A stretch of DNA of 64,000 bases from a bacterium (GTDB lineage Bacteria; Planctomycetota; Planctomycetia; Isosphaerales; Isosphaeraceae), in the NCBI GenBank assembly GCA_016125085.1, contig WGMM01000004.1, forward strand, positions 124,001-188,000, read 5' to 3'. The notes beneath the pieces are model-generated. The model did not search any database. It saw nothing but the letters and a program-made list of their open reading frames with translations, and was not told the DNA's origin. A program made the position numbers and the translations under genes. Shown here in pieces: positions 33,155-43,114 of the stretch (position 1 is its first letter; every line of letters begins with the position of its first letter).

Positions 33155-35806
33155 ATGGCATTCCGATTCGAACAGCTTACGCACAAAGCTCAGGAAGCGG
33201 TCCAGCGCACGCAGGAAATGGCCCGCGAGAGCGGTAATCAGCGGTTGGAGCCTATGCACCTGCTGGCCGCCCTGCTGGAACCGGCTCCGTCCGTCACGCG
33301 CGCCATTCTGGAGAAGCTGGGGATAAACCCGGCCCAGATTCAGAAAGCCGCCAGTGAGGGCATCAAGGCCCTGCCGAAAGTCAGCGGCGGCGAGCAGACG
33401 CTCGGGCCCGACCTTTCGAAAGTCCTCGACACCGCTTCCGACGAAGCCAAGACGATGGGCGACGACTTCGTCTCGATCGAACACCTGCTGCTGGCTTTGA
33501 CGAAAGTTCCCGGCAAGGCGCAGGGCGTCCTGAACGCGTTGGGCGTCAACGACAAGGCCATCATGGGTGCCCTGAAGGACGTGCGCGGCAGCCAGCGGGT
33601 GACGGACCAGAGCCCTGAGGAAAAGTATCAGGCCCTGGAAAAGTACGGCCGCGATCTCGTCGAGCTGGCCCGCAAGGGCAAGATCGACCCGGTGATCGGC
33701 CGCGACAGCGAAATTCGCCGCGTCGTTCAGGTGCTCTCGCGCCGGACGAAGAACAACCCGGTGCTCATCGGCGAACCGGGCGTCGGCAAGACGGCCATCG
33801 CCGAAGGGCTGGCCCAGCGGATCGTCTCGGGTGACGTGCCCGAATCGCTCAAGGGCCGCAAGCTGATCGCGCTGGACATGGGCGCGCTCGTCGCCGGGGC
33901 CAAATACCGGGGCGAATTCGAAGAACGCCTCAAGGCCGTTCTCAAGGAAGTGACCGACTCGGGCGGGCGGATCATTCTGTTCATCGACGAACTGCACCTG
34001 GTCGTCGGCGCGGGCAAGAGCGACGGCGCCATGGACGCCGCCAACCTGCTCAAGCCGGCCCTGGCCCGGGGCGAGCTGCGGTGCGTCGGCGCGACGACGC
34101 TCGACGAATATCGCGAGCACATCGAAAAGGACCCGGCCCTGGAACGGCGGTTCCAGCCGGTGATGGTCGAGGAGCCGTCGATCGAAGACACGATCGCCAT
34201 CCTGCGGGGCATCAAGGAAAAGTACGAAGTGCACCATAAGGTGACGATTCGCGATTCGGCACTGGTGGCCGCCGCGAAGCTTTCCACCCGCTACATCACC
34301 GACAGGCAGCTGCCCGACAAGGCCATCGACCTTGTCGACGAAGCCGCCAGCCGCCTGAGCATGGAGCTGCAATCCGTTCCGACCGAGATCGACGTCATCC
34401 AGCGCCGGCTGCTGCAATTGCAGCTGGCCCAGCGGATGCTCCAGAACGAAACCGAGGAGCACGCCCAGGAACGGCTGGCCGAGATCGAGGAAGAGATCGC
34501 CAGGCTGGAAAAGGACCTGCAGGATCTGCGCACGCAGTGGGAGTTCGAAAAATCGGGCTTGGGCGACGTGCAGAAGGTGCGGGAAGAGTACGACAAGGTG
34601 AAGATCGAATACGCCCGGCAATATGAGGAGATCAACCTCATGATGCAGCGCGGCGAGCGGCCGGACGAAAACGTCTTCCGCAAGCTGGCCGAGATCGAAG
34701 CCCGCAAGAAGTCGCTGGAAACGCAGATCGCCAGCGCCGAAGCCGCCCAGCCCGCCGCCGAAAAGTCGGAAGCGAAGGGCAAGGACGGCCGTGTTCTGCT
34801 CAAGAAAGAGGTCGACTCGGAAGAGATCGCCGAAGTCGTGAGCCAGTGGACGGGCATCCCGGTTTCGAAGATGCTCACCACCGAGCGCGAAAAGCTGCTG
34901 CACCTGGAAAACCAGATCCACCTGCGTATGGTCAACCAGAACGACGCCGTTCGGGCCGTGGCCGATGCCGTGCGCCGCAGCCGTGCGGGCCTGCAGGATC
35001 CGAATCGGCCGATCGGTTCGTTCCTGTTCCTCGGGCCGACGGGCGTGGGCAAGACGGAGCTGGCGAAGGCGCTGGCCGAGTTCCTGTTCGACGACGAAAA
35101 CGCCATGGTGCGCATCGACATGTCCGAATACGGCGAGCGGCATAACGTCAGCCGCCTGATCGGCGCGCCTCCCGGCTATGTCGGTTACGAGGAAGGGGGC
35201 CGGCTCACGGAAGCCGTCCGCCGCAGGCCTTATTCGGTCGTCCTGCTGGACGAAATGGAAAAGGCTCACCGCGACGTCTTCAACGTGCTGCTGCAGGTGC
35301 TCGATGACGGCCGCCTGACAGACGGGCAGGGGCGCACGGTCGACTTCAAGAACGCCGTGATCATCATGACTTCGAATATCGGCAGCCAGGTCATCAGCGA
35401 GATGGCCGACAACGGCGACGAAGCCGCGATGCGCAACGCCATCGAGGAAATCCTGCGGAAGAACTTCCTGCCGGAATTCCTGAACCGGATCGACGAGAAA
35501 ATCATCTTCCACCCGCTGGGCTACTTCGAGCTGCGGAAGATCGTGGACATCCAGCTCAAGCGGATGATGGCCCAGATGACCGAAGCCGGCCTGGTTCTGG
35601 AAATGACCGACAAGGCCAAGGAGCAGATCGCCGAAGAAGGCTACGACCCGGCCTATGGTGCCCGGCCGCTGAAGCGGGTGCTGCAGCAGCGCGTGGCCAA
35701 TCCGCTGGCCTCGGCGATCCTGGCCGGCAAGTTCCCACCGGGGGCGACGATCCTGATCGACTGGAATGCGGACGAAAGCCGGTTCGATTTCGAGCCGAAA
35801 TCCTAA
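33155..35806 (+). CDS. clpB: Disaggregase ClpB (Hsp104 family)
   Basis: The 883-residue protein has the full ClpB architecture: Clp N-domain (residues 1-145, [20 protein letters not shown]), first AAA+ domain with GEPGVGKTA near residue 205, coiled-coil middle domain (about 400-530, [20 protein letters not shown]), and second AAA+ domain with GPTGVGKTE near residue 627, then a C-terminal domain. It refolds aggregated proteins with DnaK, whose gene is just upstream. The ribosome site is GGGGG at 33140-33144. A terminator follows at 35838-35871. Confidence 0.96.
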   Translation: MAFRFEQLTHKAQEAVQRTQEMARESGNQRLEPMHLLAALLEPAPSVTRAILEKLGINPAQIQKAASEGIKALPKVSGGEQTLGPDLSKVLDTASDEAKTMGDDFVSIEHLLLALTKVPGKAQGVLNALGVNDKAIMGALKDVRGSQRVTDQSPEEKYQALEKYGRDLVELARKGKIDPVIGRDSEIRRVVQVLSRRTKNNPVLIGEPGVGKTAIAEGLAQRIVSGDVPESLKGRKLIALDMGALVAGAKYRGEFEERLKAVLKEVTDSGGRIILFIDELHLVVGAGKSDGAMDAANLLKPALARGELRCVGATTLDEYREHIEKDPALERRFQPVMVEEPSIEDTIAILRGIKEKYEVHHKVTIRDSALVAAAKLSTRYITDRQLPDKAIDLVDEAASRLSMELQSVPTEIDVIQRRLLQLQLAQRMLQNETEEHAQERLAEIEEEIARLEKDLQDLRTQWEFEKSGLGDVQKVREEYDKVKIEYARQYEEINLMMQRGERPDENVFRKLAEIEARKKSLETQIASAEAAQPAAEKSEAKGKDGRVLLKKEVDSEEIAEVVSQWTGIPVSKMLTTEREKLLHLENQIHLRMVNQNDAVRAVADAVRRSRAGLQDPNRPIGSFLFLGPTGVGKTELAKALAEFLFDDENAMVRIDMSEYGERHNVSRLIGAPPGYVGYEEGGRLTEAVRRRPYSVVLLDEMEKAHRDVFNVLLQVLDDGRLTDGQGRTVDFKNAVIIMTSNIGSQVISEMADNGDEAAMRNAIEEILRKNFLPEFLNRIDEKIIFHPLGYFELRKIVDIQLKRMMAQMTEAGLVLEMTDKAKEQIAEEGYDPAYGARPLKRVLQQRVANPLASAILAGKFPPGATILIDWNADESRFDFEPKS

Positions 35807-35837
35807 GCCGCGGTCTGGTCAAACGGACGAAACGAAG

Positions 35838-35871
35838 CGACGGAGCCCGGCATCGGGCTCCGTCGTGTTTT
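35838..35871 (+). terminator. Rho-independent terminator after clpB
   Basis: A perfect 12-bp stem (35838-35849 with 35854-35865) with a 4-nt loop, followed by TGTTTTG, lies 32 bp past the clpB stop. Confidence 0.85.
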
Positions 35872-35893
35872 GTTCGAACTGTTACCAATCGAA

Positions 35894-36415
35894 TTATGGC
35901 CTGCGTTCGCGGGCTCTGTCACCTTCGCGGACGACCACGTCGTCCTTGACGATCAGCATGAGCGTCGTTTTGAAGGCCAGTTCGCCGTCGGCGGTTTTCG
36001 CGGCGATGTCCCATTCGTGGATGCCCGGGTCTTTCGTAGCCTCGGGCTGTACGTCGATCGTCACGGGCATCGATTCGGAAGAGTCGATGGAAAACGTGGC
36101 CGGTGCGACGCTCAGGCCTGGCCGGGCGATGTCGTAGCCGGTGACCGAGATCTCTTTCGAAGTCGGATTCTTCACCGAGAGCAGCAGTTCCATTTTGCCA
36201 TTGAGCGGCAGCGTGCCGAGATCGAGCCTGCGAACGACCGTCAGCACGCCTTCCGGCTTTGCCTTACGAGCGGCTTTGAGATCTTCCACTCCAGGAGTGC
36301 TTCCCTCATTCCGGCAGCCTTGCGCTGGGACGAGAAACGCCAGCATCGCCGGGATCGCAACGATCCGGATGTAGCGTTCATGCCGATTGCATGGACAATT
36401 CGAAATGGGGGACAT
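35894..36415 (-). CDS. Lipoprotein with DUF1573-like/Ig-like domain
   Basis: The 173-residue protein has a lipoprotein signal (VAIPAMLAFLVPAQGC, Cys34 lipidation). After a Lys-rich linker, the segment LDLGTLPLNGKMELLLSVKNPTSKEISVTGYDIA shown in part as GKMELLLSVKNPTSKEISV resembles DUF1573-like and other Ig-like domains, whose strands are 'l.l.N.g...l.i'. The tail (VVREGDRARERRP) is basic. It is probably anchored in the cell envelope. Its promoter lies to the right, between it and the YTV gene, and its 3' end is close to the clpB terminator. Confidence 0.72.
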   Translation of the reverse strand: MSPISNCPCNRHERYIRIVAIPAMLAFLVPAQGCRNEGSTPGVEDLKAARKAKPEGVLTVVRRLDLGTLPLNGKMELLLSVKNPTSKEISVTGYDIARPGLSVAPATFSIDSSESMPVTIDVQPEATKDPGIHEWDIAAKTADGELAFKTTLMLIVKDDVVVREGDRARERRP

Positions 36416-36581
36416 GGGGGACCTCGTAAAGTGTAGCGATCAGGTTGGCTTTGCCGGCCTCGTGTGGTAGATTCTCTTGGAGATCGTCCAATATGCGGAG
36501 GGGCCGTCGTCGCCGTCAATTGACGAGTTCATTTCGGTCGGTACCTGCGCTGTAAAACTGCACCTCATGAGGAATACGACG

Positions 36582-37544
36582 ATGTTTACAGGATTGACCG
36601 CCCGCGTCCGGTTCGCTCTGGCTGGCGTAACCGCTCTCGGCGCCTTCGGTGCCACGGCCGAAGCTTGTCACTGCGGCAAGACACCTTGTGCCAATCCGGC
36701 GCCCGCCATGGTGGCCGTTCCCACCACGACCTATCAGACCGTCACCCAGACGGTCTACGAGCAGCAGCCCCGCGTGGTGACGCAGACACGTTATCGCACG
36801 GAAATGGCCACGGAACAAGTGCCGATCACCCGGACGATCATGGAACCGGTCATGACCACGAAGATGGTCAAGCAGCCCTACACGGTTTGCGAGCAGGTTC
36901 CCGCGACGATCTACACGCCAGTGTGCGAGACCCAGATCGTCAATAAGACCATCACCCGCATGGTGCCGACGCAAGTCACCGAGCAAGTGCCCGTGACCCG
37001 CTACCATAAGGTCATGGAAACCCAGGGAATGTACGTCACCCGCAAGGTGCCGGTCGTTCAGAACGTCGTCCAGTGCGGCCATCACGGCGGCTGCGGCTGC
37101 GGTCACGGCAAGGTCCGCCCGGTCGTCACCGGCTATCAGTGCGTGCAGGACTATGTCGAGAAGCCGGTCTGCCGCACCGTGACCTCCACCGAGTACCGCA
37201 CCGTCTGCCGCACGAAGATGGTTCCCGTTCAGGAAACCGTCGCCGTTCAGCAGGTCGTCAAGAAGATGGTGCCCCAGCAGGTCATGCGTAACGTGACCCG
37301 CGTCGCTTACAACGAAGTGCCTGTTCAGGTCTGCGAAATGCGGCCCCGTCAGGTTCAGGAAGTCGTTTCCCGGACCGTCTGCCGCAAGGTGCCTGAGCAA
37401 GTTCAGATGACCGTCATGGAATGCGTGGCCAAACAGGTGCAGACCCAGGTCCCCGTGACCACCTGCGTCCTGGTTCCGGCTGCCGCTCCTGCTCCGGTCG
37501 CCGTGGCCCCGGCCGCTGCCCCTCAGGCTTCCGGTCAGAACTGA
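36582..37544 (+). CDS. Secreted Cys-rich YTV-repeat protein
   Basis: The 320-residue protein has a signal peptide (MFTGLTARVRFALAGVTALG) and then a long array of degenerate repeats of the type V-x-E-Q-V-P-V-T-R-Y and T-V-C-R. There are 15 Cys residues, including the cluster CGHHGGCGCGHG near residue 170. The C-terminus is Ala-Pro-rich. YTV-type proteins are a planctomycete speciality and are thought to be part of the cell wall or surface, cross-linked by disulfides; this is proposed rather than proven. The start at 36582 has a GAGGA site; an ATG at 36567 would add five residues. Confidence 0.8.
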   Translation: MFTGLTARVRFALAGVTALGAFGATAEACHCGKTPCANPAPAMVAVPTTTYQTVTQTVYEQQPRVVTQTRYRTEMATEQVPITRTIMEPVMTTKMVKQPYTVCEQVPATIYTPVCETQIVNKTITRMVPTQVTEQVPVTRYHKVMETQGMYVTRKVPVVQNVVQCGHHGGCGCGHGKVRPVVTGYQCVQDYVEKPVCRTVTSTEYRTVCRTKMVPVQETVAVQQVVKKMVPQQVMRNVTRVAYNEVPVQVCEMRPRQVQEVVSRTVCRKVPEQVQMTVMECVAKQVQTQVPVTTCVLVPAAAPAPVAVAPAAAPQASGQN

Positions 37545-37580
37545 TCGGTTCCGAAGTCAAAGCCCCCTTTGATGCATCGA

Positions 37581-37614
37581 AAGAATCCCGCGGTCGCAAG
37601 ATCGCGGGATTCTT
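37581..37614. terminator. Hairpin shared by convergent YTV and cutC genes
   Basis: A perfect 12-bp stem (37581-37592 with 37603-37614) with a 10-nt loop lies 37 bp past the YTV stop and 47 bp from the cutC 3' end. The arms end in AAG/CTT, which gives a short T tract on both sides. Confidence 0.7.
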
Positions 37615-37660
37615 CGTGCGCAGGGCGATTTCCGACGGGCAAAGTCAGATGGATTCCGGA

Positions 37661-38446
37661 TCAGAATTCGGCGAGAGCGGCTCTCAGGCAGGCGACAAGC
37701 CCGGCATCCGTGCGTCGGTGCTGGGTCTCAGGCGGCAGTTCGGGCAGGCCGAAGCGGATCTCCGGATGCAGTCGGGCCGAACGGTCCTGAGCCGTAGCCC
37801 GGCACGAGGCATGGATTTGCTTCAGGCCCGTGTTGCGGACGATATCCGCGACATTCTCCAGCCGGATTCCGCCGCCGCCGAGTATCTCGATTCGCCCGCT
37901 GGCCGCTTCGACGAGTTTCCGGATCGCGTCCGAACCTTCGGGCGCAGCGGGTTTGCCGCCGCTGGTGAGAATGCGCGTGACTTTTCGATCGATCAAAAGT
38001 TCCAGCGATCGACCGGCATCGCCGACCAGGTCGAAGGCCCGGTGAAACACCGTTTCGACATGCTCGGGAATCCCTTCGAGAAAGCGGCCGAGCCGTGTTT
38101 CGTCGATGGCGCCGTCGTTGTCGAGAAAGCCGAAGACCAGGCCGGCGGCACCGTTTTCGATCAGCAGGTCGCGGTCGCGAAGCATCACGGCGAAGTCTTT
38201 GTCGCCGTATCGGCAGCCACCGGAACGTGGCCGGACCATGGCCATGACCGGCAGGGGGGATTCTTCACGGATCGCCCGCAGGACGCCGATCGAGGGAGTC
38301 AGCCCGCCGACTTCCAGCGCTGCGCACAATTCCAGCCGGTCCGCCCCGCCTCGTGTCGCAGCCAGGGCGTCGTCGAGCGTTTCCACGGGAACTTCGATGA
38401 GGATTTTGCCGTTCATGTCTTTGGTTTCATGGGTGTTATCGGTCAT
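37661..38446 (-). CDS. cutC: CutC family protein
   Basis: The protein of about 261 residues is a TIM-barrel CutC homologue, once called a copper homeostasis protein; the true role is unsettled. Conserved stretches are ILIEVPVETLDDALAATRGGADRLELCAALEVGGLTPS in short form as GGADRLELCAALEVGGLTPS, MAMVRPRSGGCRY, FHRAFDL and LTSGG. The start is uncertain: ATG at 38446 is used; GTG at 38461 overlaps the stop of the upstream membrane gene (GTGA), and ATG at 38416 fits the conserved start best. Either way it is coupled with the upstream membrane protein. Confidence 0.88.
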   Translation of the reverse strand: MTDNTHETKDMNGKILIEVPVETLDDALAATRGGADRLELCAALEVGGLTPSIGVLRAIREESPLPVMAMVRPRSGGCRYGDKDFAVMLRDRDLLIENGAAGLVFGFLDNDGAIDETRLGRFLEGIPEHVETVFHRAFDLVGDAGRSLELLIDRKVTRILTSGGKPAAPEGSDAIRKLVEAASGRIEILGGGGIRLENVADIVRNTGLKQIHASCRATAQDRSARLHPEIRFGLPELPPETQHRRTDAGLVACLRAALAEF

Positions 38447-38457
38447 CGATCGGAAAT

Positions 38458-40017
38458 TCACTTCGGCCCGGTTTCGACCGTCGACCGTGGCCCGAAGCGG
38501 ATGTGGAGCGAAGCATGCCCGGCGAACTCGTCACCGAAAATGCCCCTGATGACGCAGAAATTGAGGACGATGCCGACGAGCGTGGCCGCCACCGAGAACT
38601 GGACGAGCCTGCGCCAGCGATCGTCGGGGCCCGTGTTATCCTCCTCGCTCGACTCGATCGCGACCAGCCGCTTCGGTTCCGCCAGCAGCAGAATCGTGGT
38701 GCACACCAGGGCGTTCAGGAAAATGACACCTTCGGTGATCAGCCTCTGTTCGTGGAATTTCACCTGCGCCCGGTCAAAATTGCCTATGACGATCCACCAC
38801 AGGAAGATCAGATAGATCCACTGGCCTTTCCCGGTCGAGCTGGCTGGCACCAGTGCCAGTGGCTTGCGGGCGTTGCGGACAAGCGCGACGACGAGAACGA
38901 TCGCGAGGCCGGCGTAGGCGACATAAAGCCAGTCAAGCACGCGGATTCCGTAGAGCCGCTCAGCCATCGCGCCTTGTTTGGTCCACTCCTCGGCGTTTTT
39001 CCACAGATTCAGAAACGTCACGAGGATCCAGACGAAGACCACGCACCAGCCTTGCCAGAAGGGCGCGATCGGCTCGCGGGCTTCGGGACGTTTCGCCTCG
39101 AAGCTTCGATACGCGATCGCCAGGGCCCAGGCCACGCCGATGCCGTTCATCAGCCCCGTGAGCTGCTCCATCACGCTGTGCCAGTTCGTGTCCCGGCCCG
39201 TGGCCACGGCCAGCGAGAGCTTGATCATCGGTGCCGCCGAAAAACTCAGCCCGCCCACCAGGCCGCAGGCGAAAGTCGTCAGCTTCGGCAGCGTTTCGTT
39301 TTCACGAGCGGCCCACACGAAAATTCCGGCGATCATGCCCACGCAGCCGGCCCAGTTATCGCCCCGGGGCGGTGTCATCCGCATGCCGAGCACGTTCACG
39401 AGAATCAGAAAACCGGCCCACCAGCCGAGCGTCATCGCCCATCCCAGGCGTGTCGCGGCATTGCGGTGGCTTTTCGGGATCGACCACACCACGAGCACGG
39501 CCAGCGCCACGGCCGCGGCGATCCAGTCGGTGTCATACCAATACGTCAACTCGCGGTAGCGTTCGCGGCTGACACTCCCGGCCAGTCGTGGCAGGATGAC
39601 CCAGCCCTGTACGAACCAGGCCGCGAAGACCACCGTGATGAGCTTGAGCAAGTCCGCGATGCGGGCTGCGGGCCAGCTTGCCGCGATGCCCACGCCGGTG
39701 CCCCCCGGCGCGCCCCAGCAAAAGCCAATGACGAACAGTGCCGCGAAGCCGTAAAGCTGGCTGGGCCAGTGGCCTGAGTGGGTATAGGCCACCACCTGCA
39801 TATAGCTGATGCTGCCGCCGAACGACCAGCCGATTGCACCCAGCACGGCGAAAACGGCCGCGCGGCGGTGCCACGCGGGCCTGTCCGTCAGAAGCACGGC
39901 CCCCAGAGTGCCCAGCACGCCCGCCAGCATCGCGCCGGTTTCATGTCCGAAGTTGCCGCGAATGCCCCAGCCGATCGAGTGTCCCAGCGTGGCCAGAATC
40001 CAGGTCCAGATTGTCAT
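38458..40017 (-). CDS. Polytopic membrane protein, unknown
   Basis: The 519-residue protein has about 11-13 predicted transmembrane helices, starting TIWTWILATLGHSIGWGIRG. It contains conserved-looking loops (GNFGHETGAMLAGVLG, WGAPGGTGVGIAASWP, MTPPRGDNWAGC). I do not recognise the family; the charged loop after helix 5 (RLAGSVSRERYRELTYWYDT) is long. It lies immediately upstream of cutC, with overlapping stop and start, so it is probably co-transcribed. It could be a transporter or part of carbohydrate metabolism. Confidence 0.75.
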   Translation of the reverse strand: MTIWTWILATLGHSIGWGIRGNFGHETGAMLAGVLGTLGAVLLTDRPAWHRRAAVFAVLGAIGWSFGGSISYMQVVAYTHSGHWPSQLYGFAALFVIGFCWGAPGGTGVGIAASWPAARIADLLKLITVVFAAWFVQGWVILPRLAGSVSRERYRELTYWYDTDWIAAAVALAVLVVWSIPKSHRNAATRLGWAMTLGWWAGFLILVNVLGMRMTPPRGDNWAGCVGMIAGIFVWAARENETLPKLTTFACGLVGGLSFSAAPMIKLSLAVATGRDTNWHSVMEQLTGLMNGIGVAWALAIAYRSFEAKRPEAREPIAPFWQGWCVVFVWILVTFLNLWKNAEEWTKQGAMAERLYGIRVLDWLYVAYAGLAIVLVVALVRNARKPLALVPASSTGKGQWIYLIFLWWIVIGNFDRAQVKFHEQRLITEGVIFLNALVCTTILLLAEPKRLVAIESSEEDNTGPDDRWRRLVQFSVAATLVGIVLNFCVIRGIFGDEFAGHASLHIRFGPRSTVETGPK

Positions 40018-40079
40018 GCTGTGTGCGATTCTTGCCGAAGTTGAGCGTGCCGCAACCGGCTTGCACTTCCAAGCCGGAA

Positions 40080-41474
40080 TCAGCGACGCATCATCCCGGA
40101 TTGGTGCGTCGCGGGCAAGACTGCGGCCCGATCGGGATCGGTGGCCGGCATGGGCAGATATCGCTGAAACGCGTGCGATTCACGTGTCGTCGGTACCAGA
40201 AGTTCGGTCTGGGCGAGATTCACGGGGAAGAGGGTCTTGATCAGCCCTCGCACGTTCGCTTCCTGAGTCGGGGCGGCCATGATCGGAGTCGGCCGGGCTG
40301 CCGATGAAACGGCGACGATATCCGGGGCGAAATCAGGCCCGCAGGCACCGGCGAAGCGAATCCGGCCGTCGTCCGTCAGGTGAAAGCTCAGGCCCAGCGA
40401 TCCGAATTCGATCTCCTGGCCCGGTTCCACCGATTTGTGCAGCGAATTGGCCAGGCGGAAGCGCATCTGCTGCCCCATGCCCAGAAGCAGCCCGTGGCTG
40501 GCCTTGCCGGGCCCTGCGGTCAGGTCGCCTTCGATCTCACGCCAACCGGGGCCCTGTCCAGGCCGGTTCGCCCAATGTGCCGTGCGCACCTGCAATTGCC
40601 CGGTTCCAGCCAGTCGATGCAGGCCGAAGCGGCCGTTGACCATCGAAGCCAGATCGACCTGGCTCAGGCTGCCGGAAAACTGTGCCTGCCACGGTTCGCT
40701 CTCCACGCGTGTCAGCTCAAGCGTGCCTTGCACTTTCGCCCTGTCGCCGAACCAGCCTGTGGCGTCGAAGACCGGTTCGAGCAATGTCGCCGGCAGAGCC
40801 GGGCCTTCCATCGTGGCAATCTGGATTCGGGTCTCAGCTTTTTCGCCTTGCCGCCGCCGGGTCATGAGGATTTCGCACCGCGTTCGGTCATCGCCCGAAT
40901 GCGACCAGCCAGCCGCTTTGACGACAATCTGATCCGCACCCAGTTCGGCCGTTCCGGCGAGGCCACGCCAGTTCTGACGGACAGGCTGATCGGTCGCACC
41001 TGAATCGAGCGTGAAAACGCACTTTTCGGCGACAAAATTGACCTGACGGACTGAGGCATGATCCAGCGAGACTTTTTTCAGCAGCCGTTCGAACTGATCC
41101 ACAGCCGCTTCGGAATTTTCCGAAACGATTTCGAGTTCAGGCGTTTCGACTCTCAGTGCGCCGTTTTCCTCTTCGTGAATCGCCAGCGATTTCGCCCTGG
41201 CCACTTCGCGAAACACCCGGCCGCGTGGCTCTTCCTGGCGGAACACCACGCCGGTCAGCTCCATTTCGCCAGGCCGCGGATAGATCACGCTTTCCAGGCC
41301 GATCTGCATGCCCAGCGTGCTTGACAGCGAAACTTCGACCTCACGCACGTGCCCCGGCCGGTTCACCGACCACGCCCACCAGAATGTCGAAAGTGTCGGC
41401 AGGATCATCGCCACAACGACCACGAACGTGGCCAGCGCCTGACGAACCGGGCGGCTTACGCCAATTGTGTGCAT
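40080..41474 (-). CDS. Membrane-anchored beta-rich protein, AsmA-like
   Basis: The 464-residue protein has one N-terminal membrane helix (ALATFVVVVAMILPTLSTFWWAW), then a long extracytoplasmic region of repeated beta strands such as LEIVSENSEAAVDQFERLLK and GLAGTAELGADQIVVKAAGW. The layout resembles AsmA/TamB-type proteins that bridge membranes for lipids, but key motifs cannot be verified. It is divergent from pheA and ends near the 5' end of the membrane gene at 40017. Function unknown. Confidence 0.65.
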   Translation of the reverse strand: MHTIGVSRPVRQALATFVVVVAMILPTLSTFWWAWSVNRPGHVREVEVSLSSTLGMQIGLESVIYPRPGEMELTGVVFRQEEPRGRVFREVARAKSLAIHEEENGALRVETPELEIVSENSEAAVDQFERLLKKVSLDHASVRQVNFVAEKCVFTLDSGATDQPVRQNWRGLAGTAELGADQIVVKAAGWSHSGDDRTRCEILMTRRRQGEKAETRIQIATMEGPALPATLLEPVFDATGWFGDRAKVQGTLELTRVESEPWQAQFSGSLSQVDLASMVNGRFGLHRLAGTGQLQVRTAHWANRPGQGPGWREIEGDLTAGPGKASHGLLLGMGQQMRFRLANSLHKSVEPGQEIEFGSLGLSFHLTDDGRIRFAGACGPDFAPDIVAVSSAARPTPIMAAPTQEANVRGLIKTLFPVNLAQTELLVPTTRESHAFQRYLPMPATDPDRAAVLPATHQSGMMRR

Positions 41475-41728
41475 GGCTCACGACCCTCCCTGGCCAGGCC
41501 TTACGTGATTTCGCTCGCTCCCGTCATTCGGAGCTTGTCGCTGAATTTCCTTCGCCGAAATCACCTTTTCGTTTATCGGCTGAATCGCGGCTGACGCTTC
41601 AGTCCCGGCGCGACGACTTGCCGATCCGCCGGCCAGTGCTTGGAATTTCGGACCGTAAGGGCGATAATGCCGGGACCGATTGATGGCACGCACACCAACC
41701 ACGCCGCGAACGACCACGAAACGATCCC

Positions 41729-42886
41729 ATGACCAGCGAACCGACCAAATCTGAACGCCCACCCGTGGAAGAACTTGGGGATCTTCGTAAACGCATCGAC
41801 GCACTTGACGAAACGCTCGTCGCCGAACTCAACAAGGTCGTCGAACTGCTCAACGACAGGGCCTCGGTCGCCGTCCGTATCGGTCAGGTGAAGGCCGCCC
41901 ACAGCCTCGAAGTCTGGTCCCCATCGCGTGAGGAAGAAGTGCTGGCCCGGGCCGCCGGCCTGAGCAAGGGCCCGCTGCCGCAGGACAGCCTGCGCCTGAT
42001 CTTCCGCGAACTCATGAGCGGCTCGCGCGCCACTCAGGAGGCGATCCGCGTCGCCAGCCTCGGGCCCAAGCACAGCTACAGCCACATGGCCGCCATCGCC
42101 AAGTTCGGCAACTCGGTCGAGCACGTGCCCGGCGGCTCCATCGCGGCCGTGTTCGAGGAAGTTCACACCGGCCGCTGCCAGTTCGGTATCGTGCCACTCG
42201 AGAATTCGACCGACGGCCGCATCGCTGATACGCTCGACATGTTCGTGCGCCTGCCGAACGTCAAAATTCGTGCCGAAGTTCGCCTGCGTGTCCGCCACTG
42301 CCTGCTGGGCCGCTGCGAACGGGGCCAGGTGCGGCGGATCTATTCGCGCGTTCAGGCCCTTTCGCAATGCCGCCACTGGCTGGCGAAAAATCTGCCCCAT
42401 GCCGAGCTGATCGAAACGACATCGACCGCCGCTGCCGCCGAACGTGCCCAGGCCGAGCCTGGTGCCGCAGCGATCGCCGGCAAGCCCGCCGCCGATGCCT
42501 ATCGGCTGGACATTCTCGCCACGGACATCGAAGATCATCCGCACAACGTCACCCGGTTCGCCGTTCTGGCCGTCTCGTGCGACAAGCCGACGGGCAACGA
42601 CAAGACGACCCTGATGGTGCGCGTGCCGAACCGCTCCGGGGCCCTGCACACGGCCGTGACATCGCCCCTGTTCGAAGCGGGCAGGAACATGACGTGGATC
42701 GAGTCGTTCCCCGTGGCCGAACGACCCAGTTCGGACGACGTGAATCCGTCGTATCTCTTCTTCCTCGACATCGAAGGCCACACCGACGACACGGCCGTGA
42801 AGGAAGCCATCACCAAAATGCGTTCGATGGCCGAACGTGTCGACGTTCTGGGTTCCTACCCGAAATCGGCGACGCTGGATCATTGA
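41729..42886 (+). CDS. pheA: Bifunctional chorismate mutase/prephenate dehydratase (P-protein)
   Basis: The 385-residue protein turns chorismate into phenylpyruvate in two steps. Residues 15-105 form the AroQ chorismate mutase (LGDLRKRIDALDETLVAELN, then RIGQVKAAHSLEVWSPSREEEVL). Residues about 108-285 form prephenate dehydratase (ASLGPKHSYSHMAA, VPLENSTDGRIADTLD, HNVTRFAVL with the TRF motif). The ACT regulatory domain follows (LMVRVPNRSGALHTAV, IESFPVAERPSSD), which should bind Phe and inhibit. The E. coli ESRP motif is IESFP here. The start at 41729 fits a length near 380. Confidence 0.94.
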   Translation: MTSEPTKSERPPVEELGDLRKRIDALDETLVAELNKVVELLNDRASVAVRIGQVKAAHSLEVWSPSREEEVLARAAGLSKGPLPQDSLRLIFRELMSGSRATQEAIRVASLGPKHSYSHMAAIAKFGNSVEHVPGGSIAAVFEEVHTGRCQFGIVPLENSTDGRIADTLDMFVRLPNVKIRAEVRLRVRHCLLGRCERGQVRRIYSRVQALSQCRHWLAKNLPHAELIETTSTAAAAERAQAEPGAAAIAGKPAADAYRLDILATDIEDHPHNVTRFAVLAVSCDKPTGNDKTTLMVRVPNRSGALHTAVTSPLFEAGRNMTWIESFPVAERPSSDDVNPSYLFFLDIEGHTDDTAVKEAITKMRSMAERVDVLGSYPKSATLDH

Positions 42887-43114
42887 TCCAGCCACAACGC
42901 CCGGTCGTTCTCTATCCTTCGTCGGGTCCTCCCTGGCCGGTTCGCACTCTTGTGTTTCGATCCGACCCCCTCGGCCCCGATCTCGGAATCAGGGTTCGAT
43001 CTCTTTTCGAACCCGATTGTTCAAGTTATTTTGATCATTCACGCAAGTCGTCTTCTCGCCGTTCGTCTTGATATTATCGCGATTCGTTCGCCCCTGTTTC
43101 GGAGCCATTCGGTC

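Noticed and set aside
32453..35512. Very long opposite-strand open frame (1019 codons) across clpB
   Set aside because: It mirrors a canonical ClpB in high-GC DNA. The translated sequence is rich in Arg, His and Gln with no recognisable domain, as expected for antisense of a GC-rich gene.
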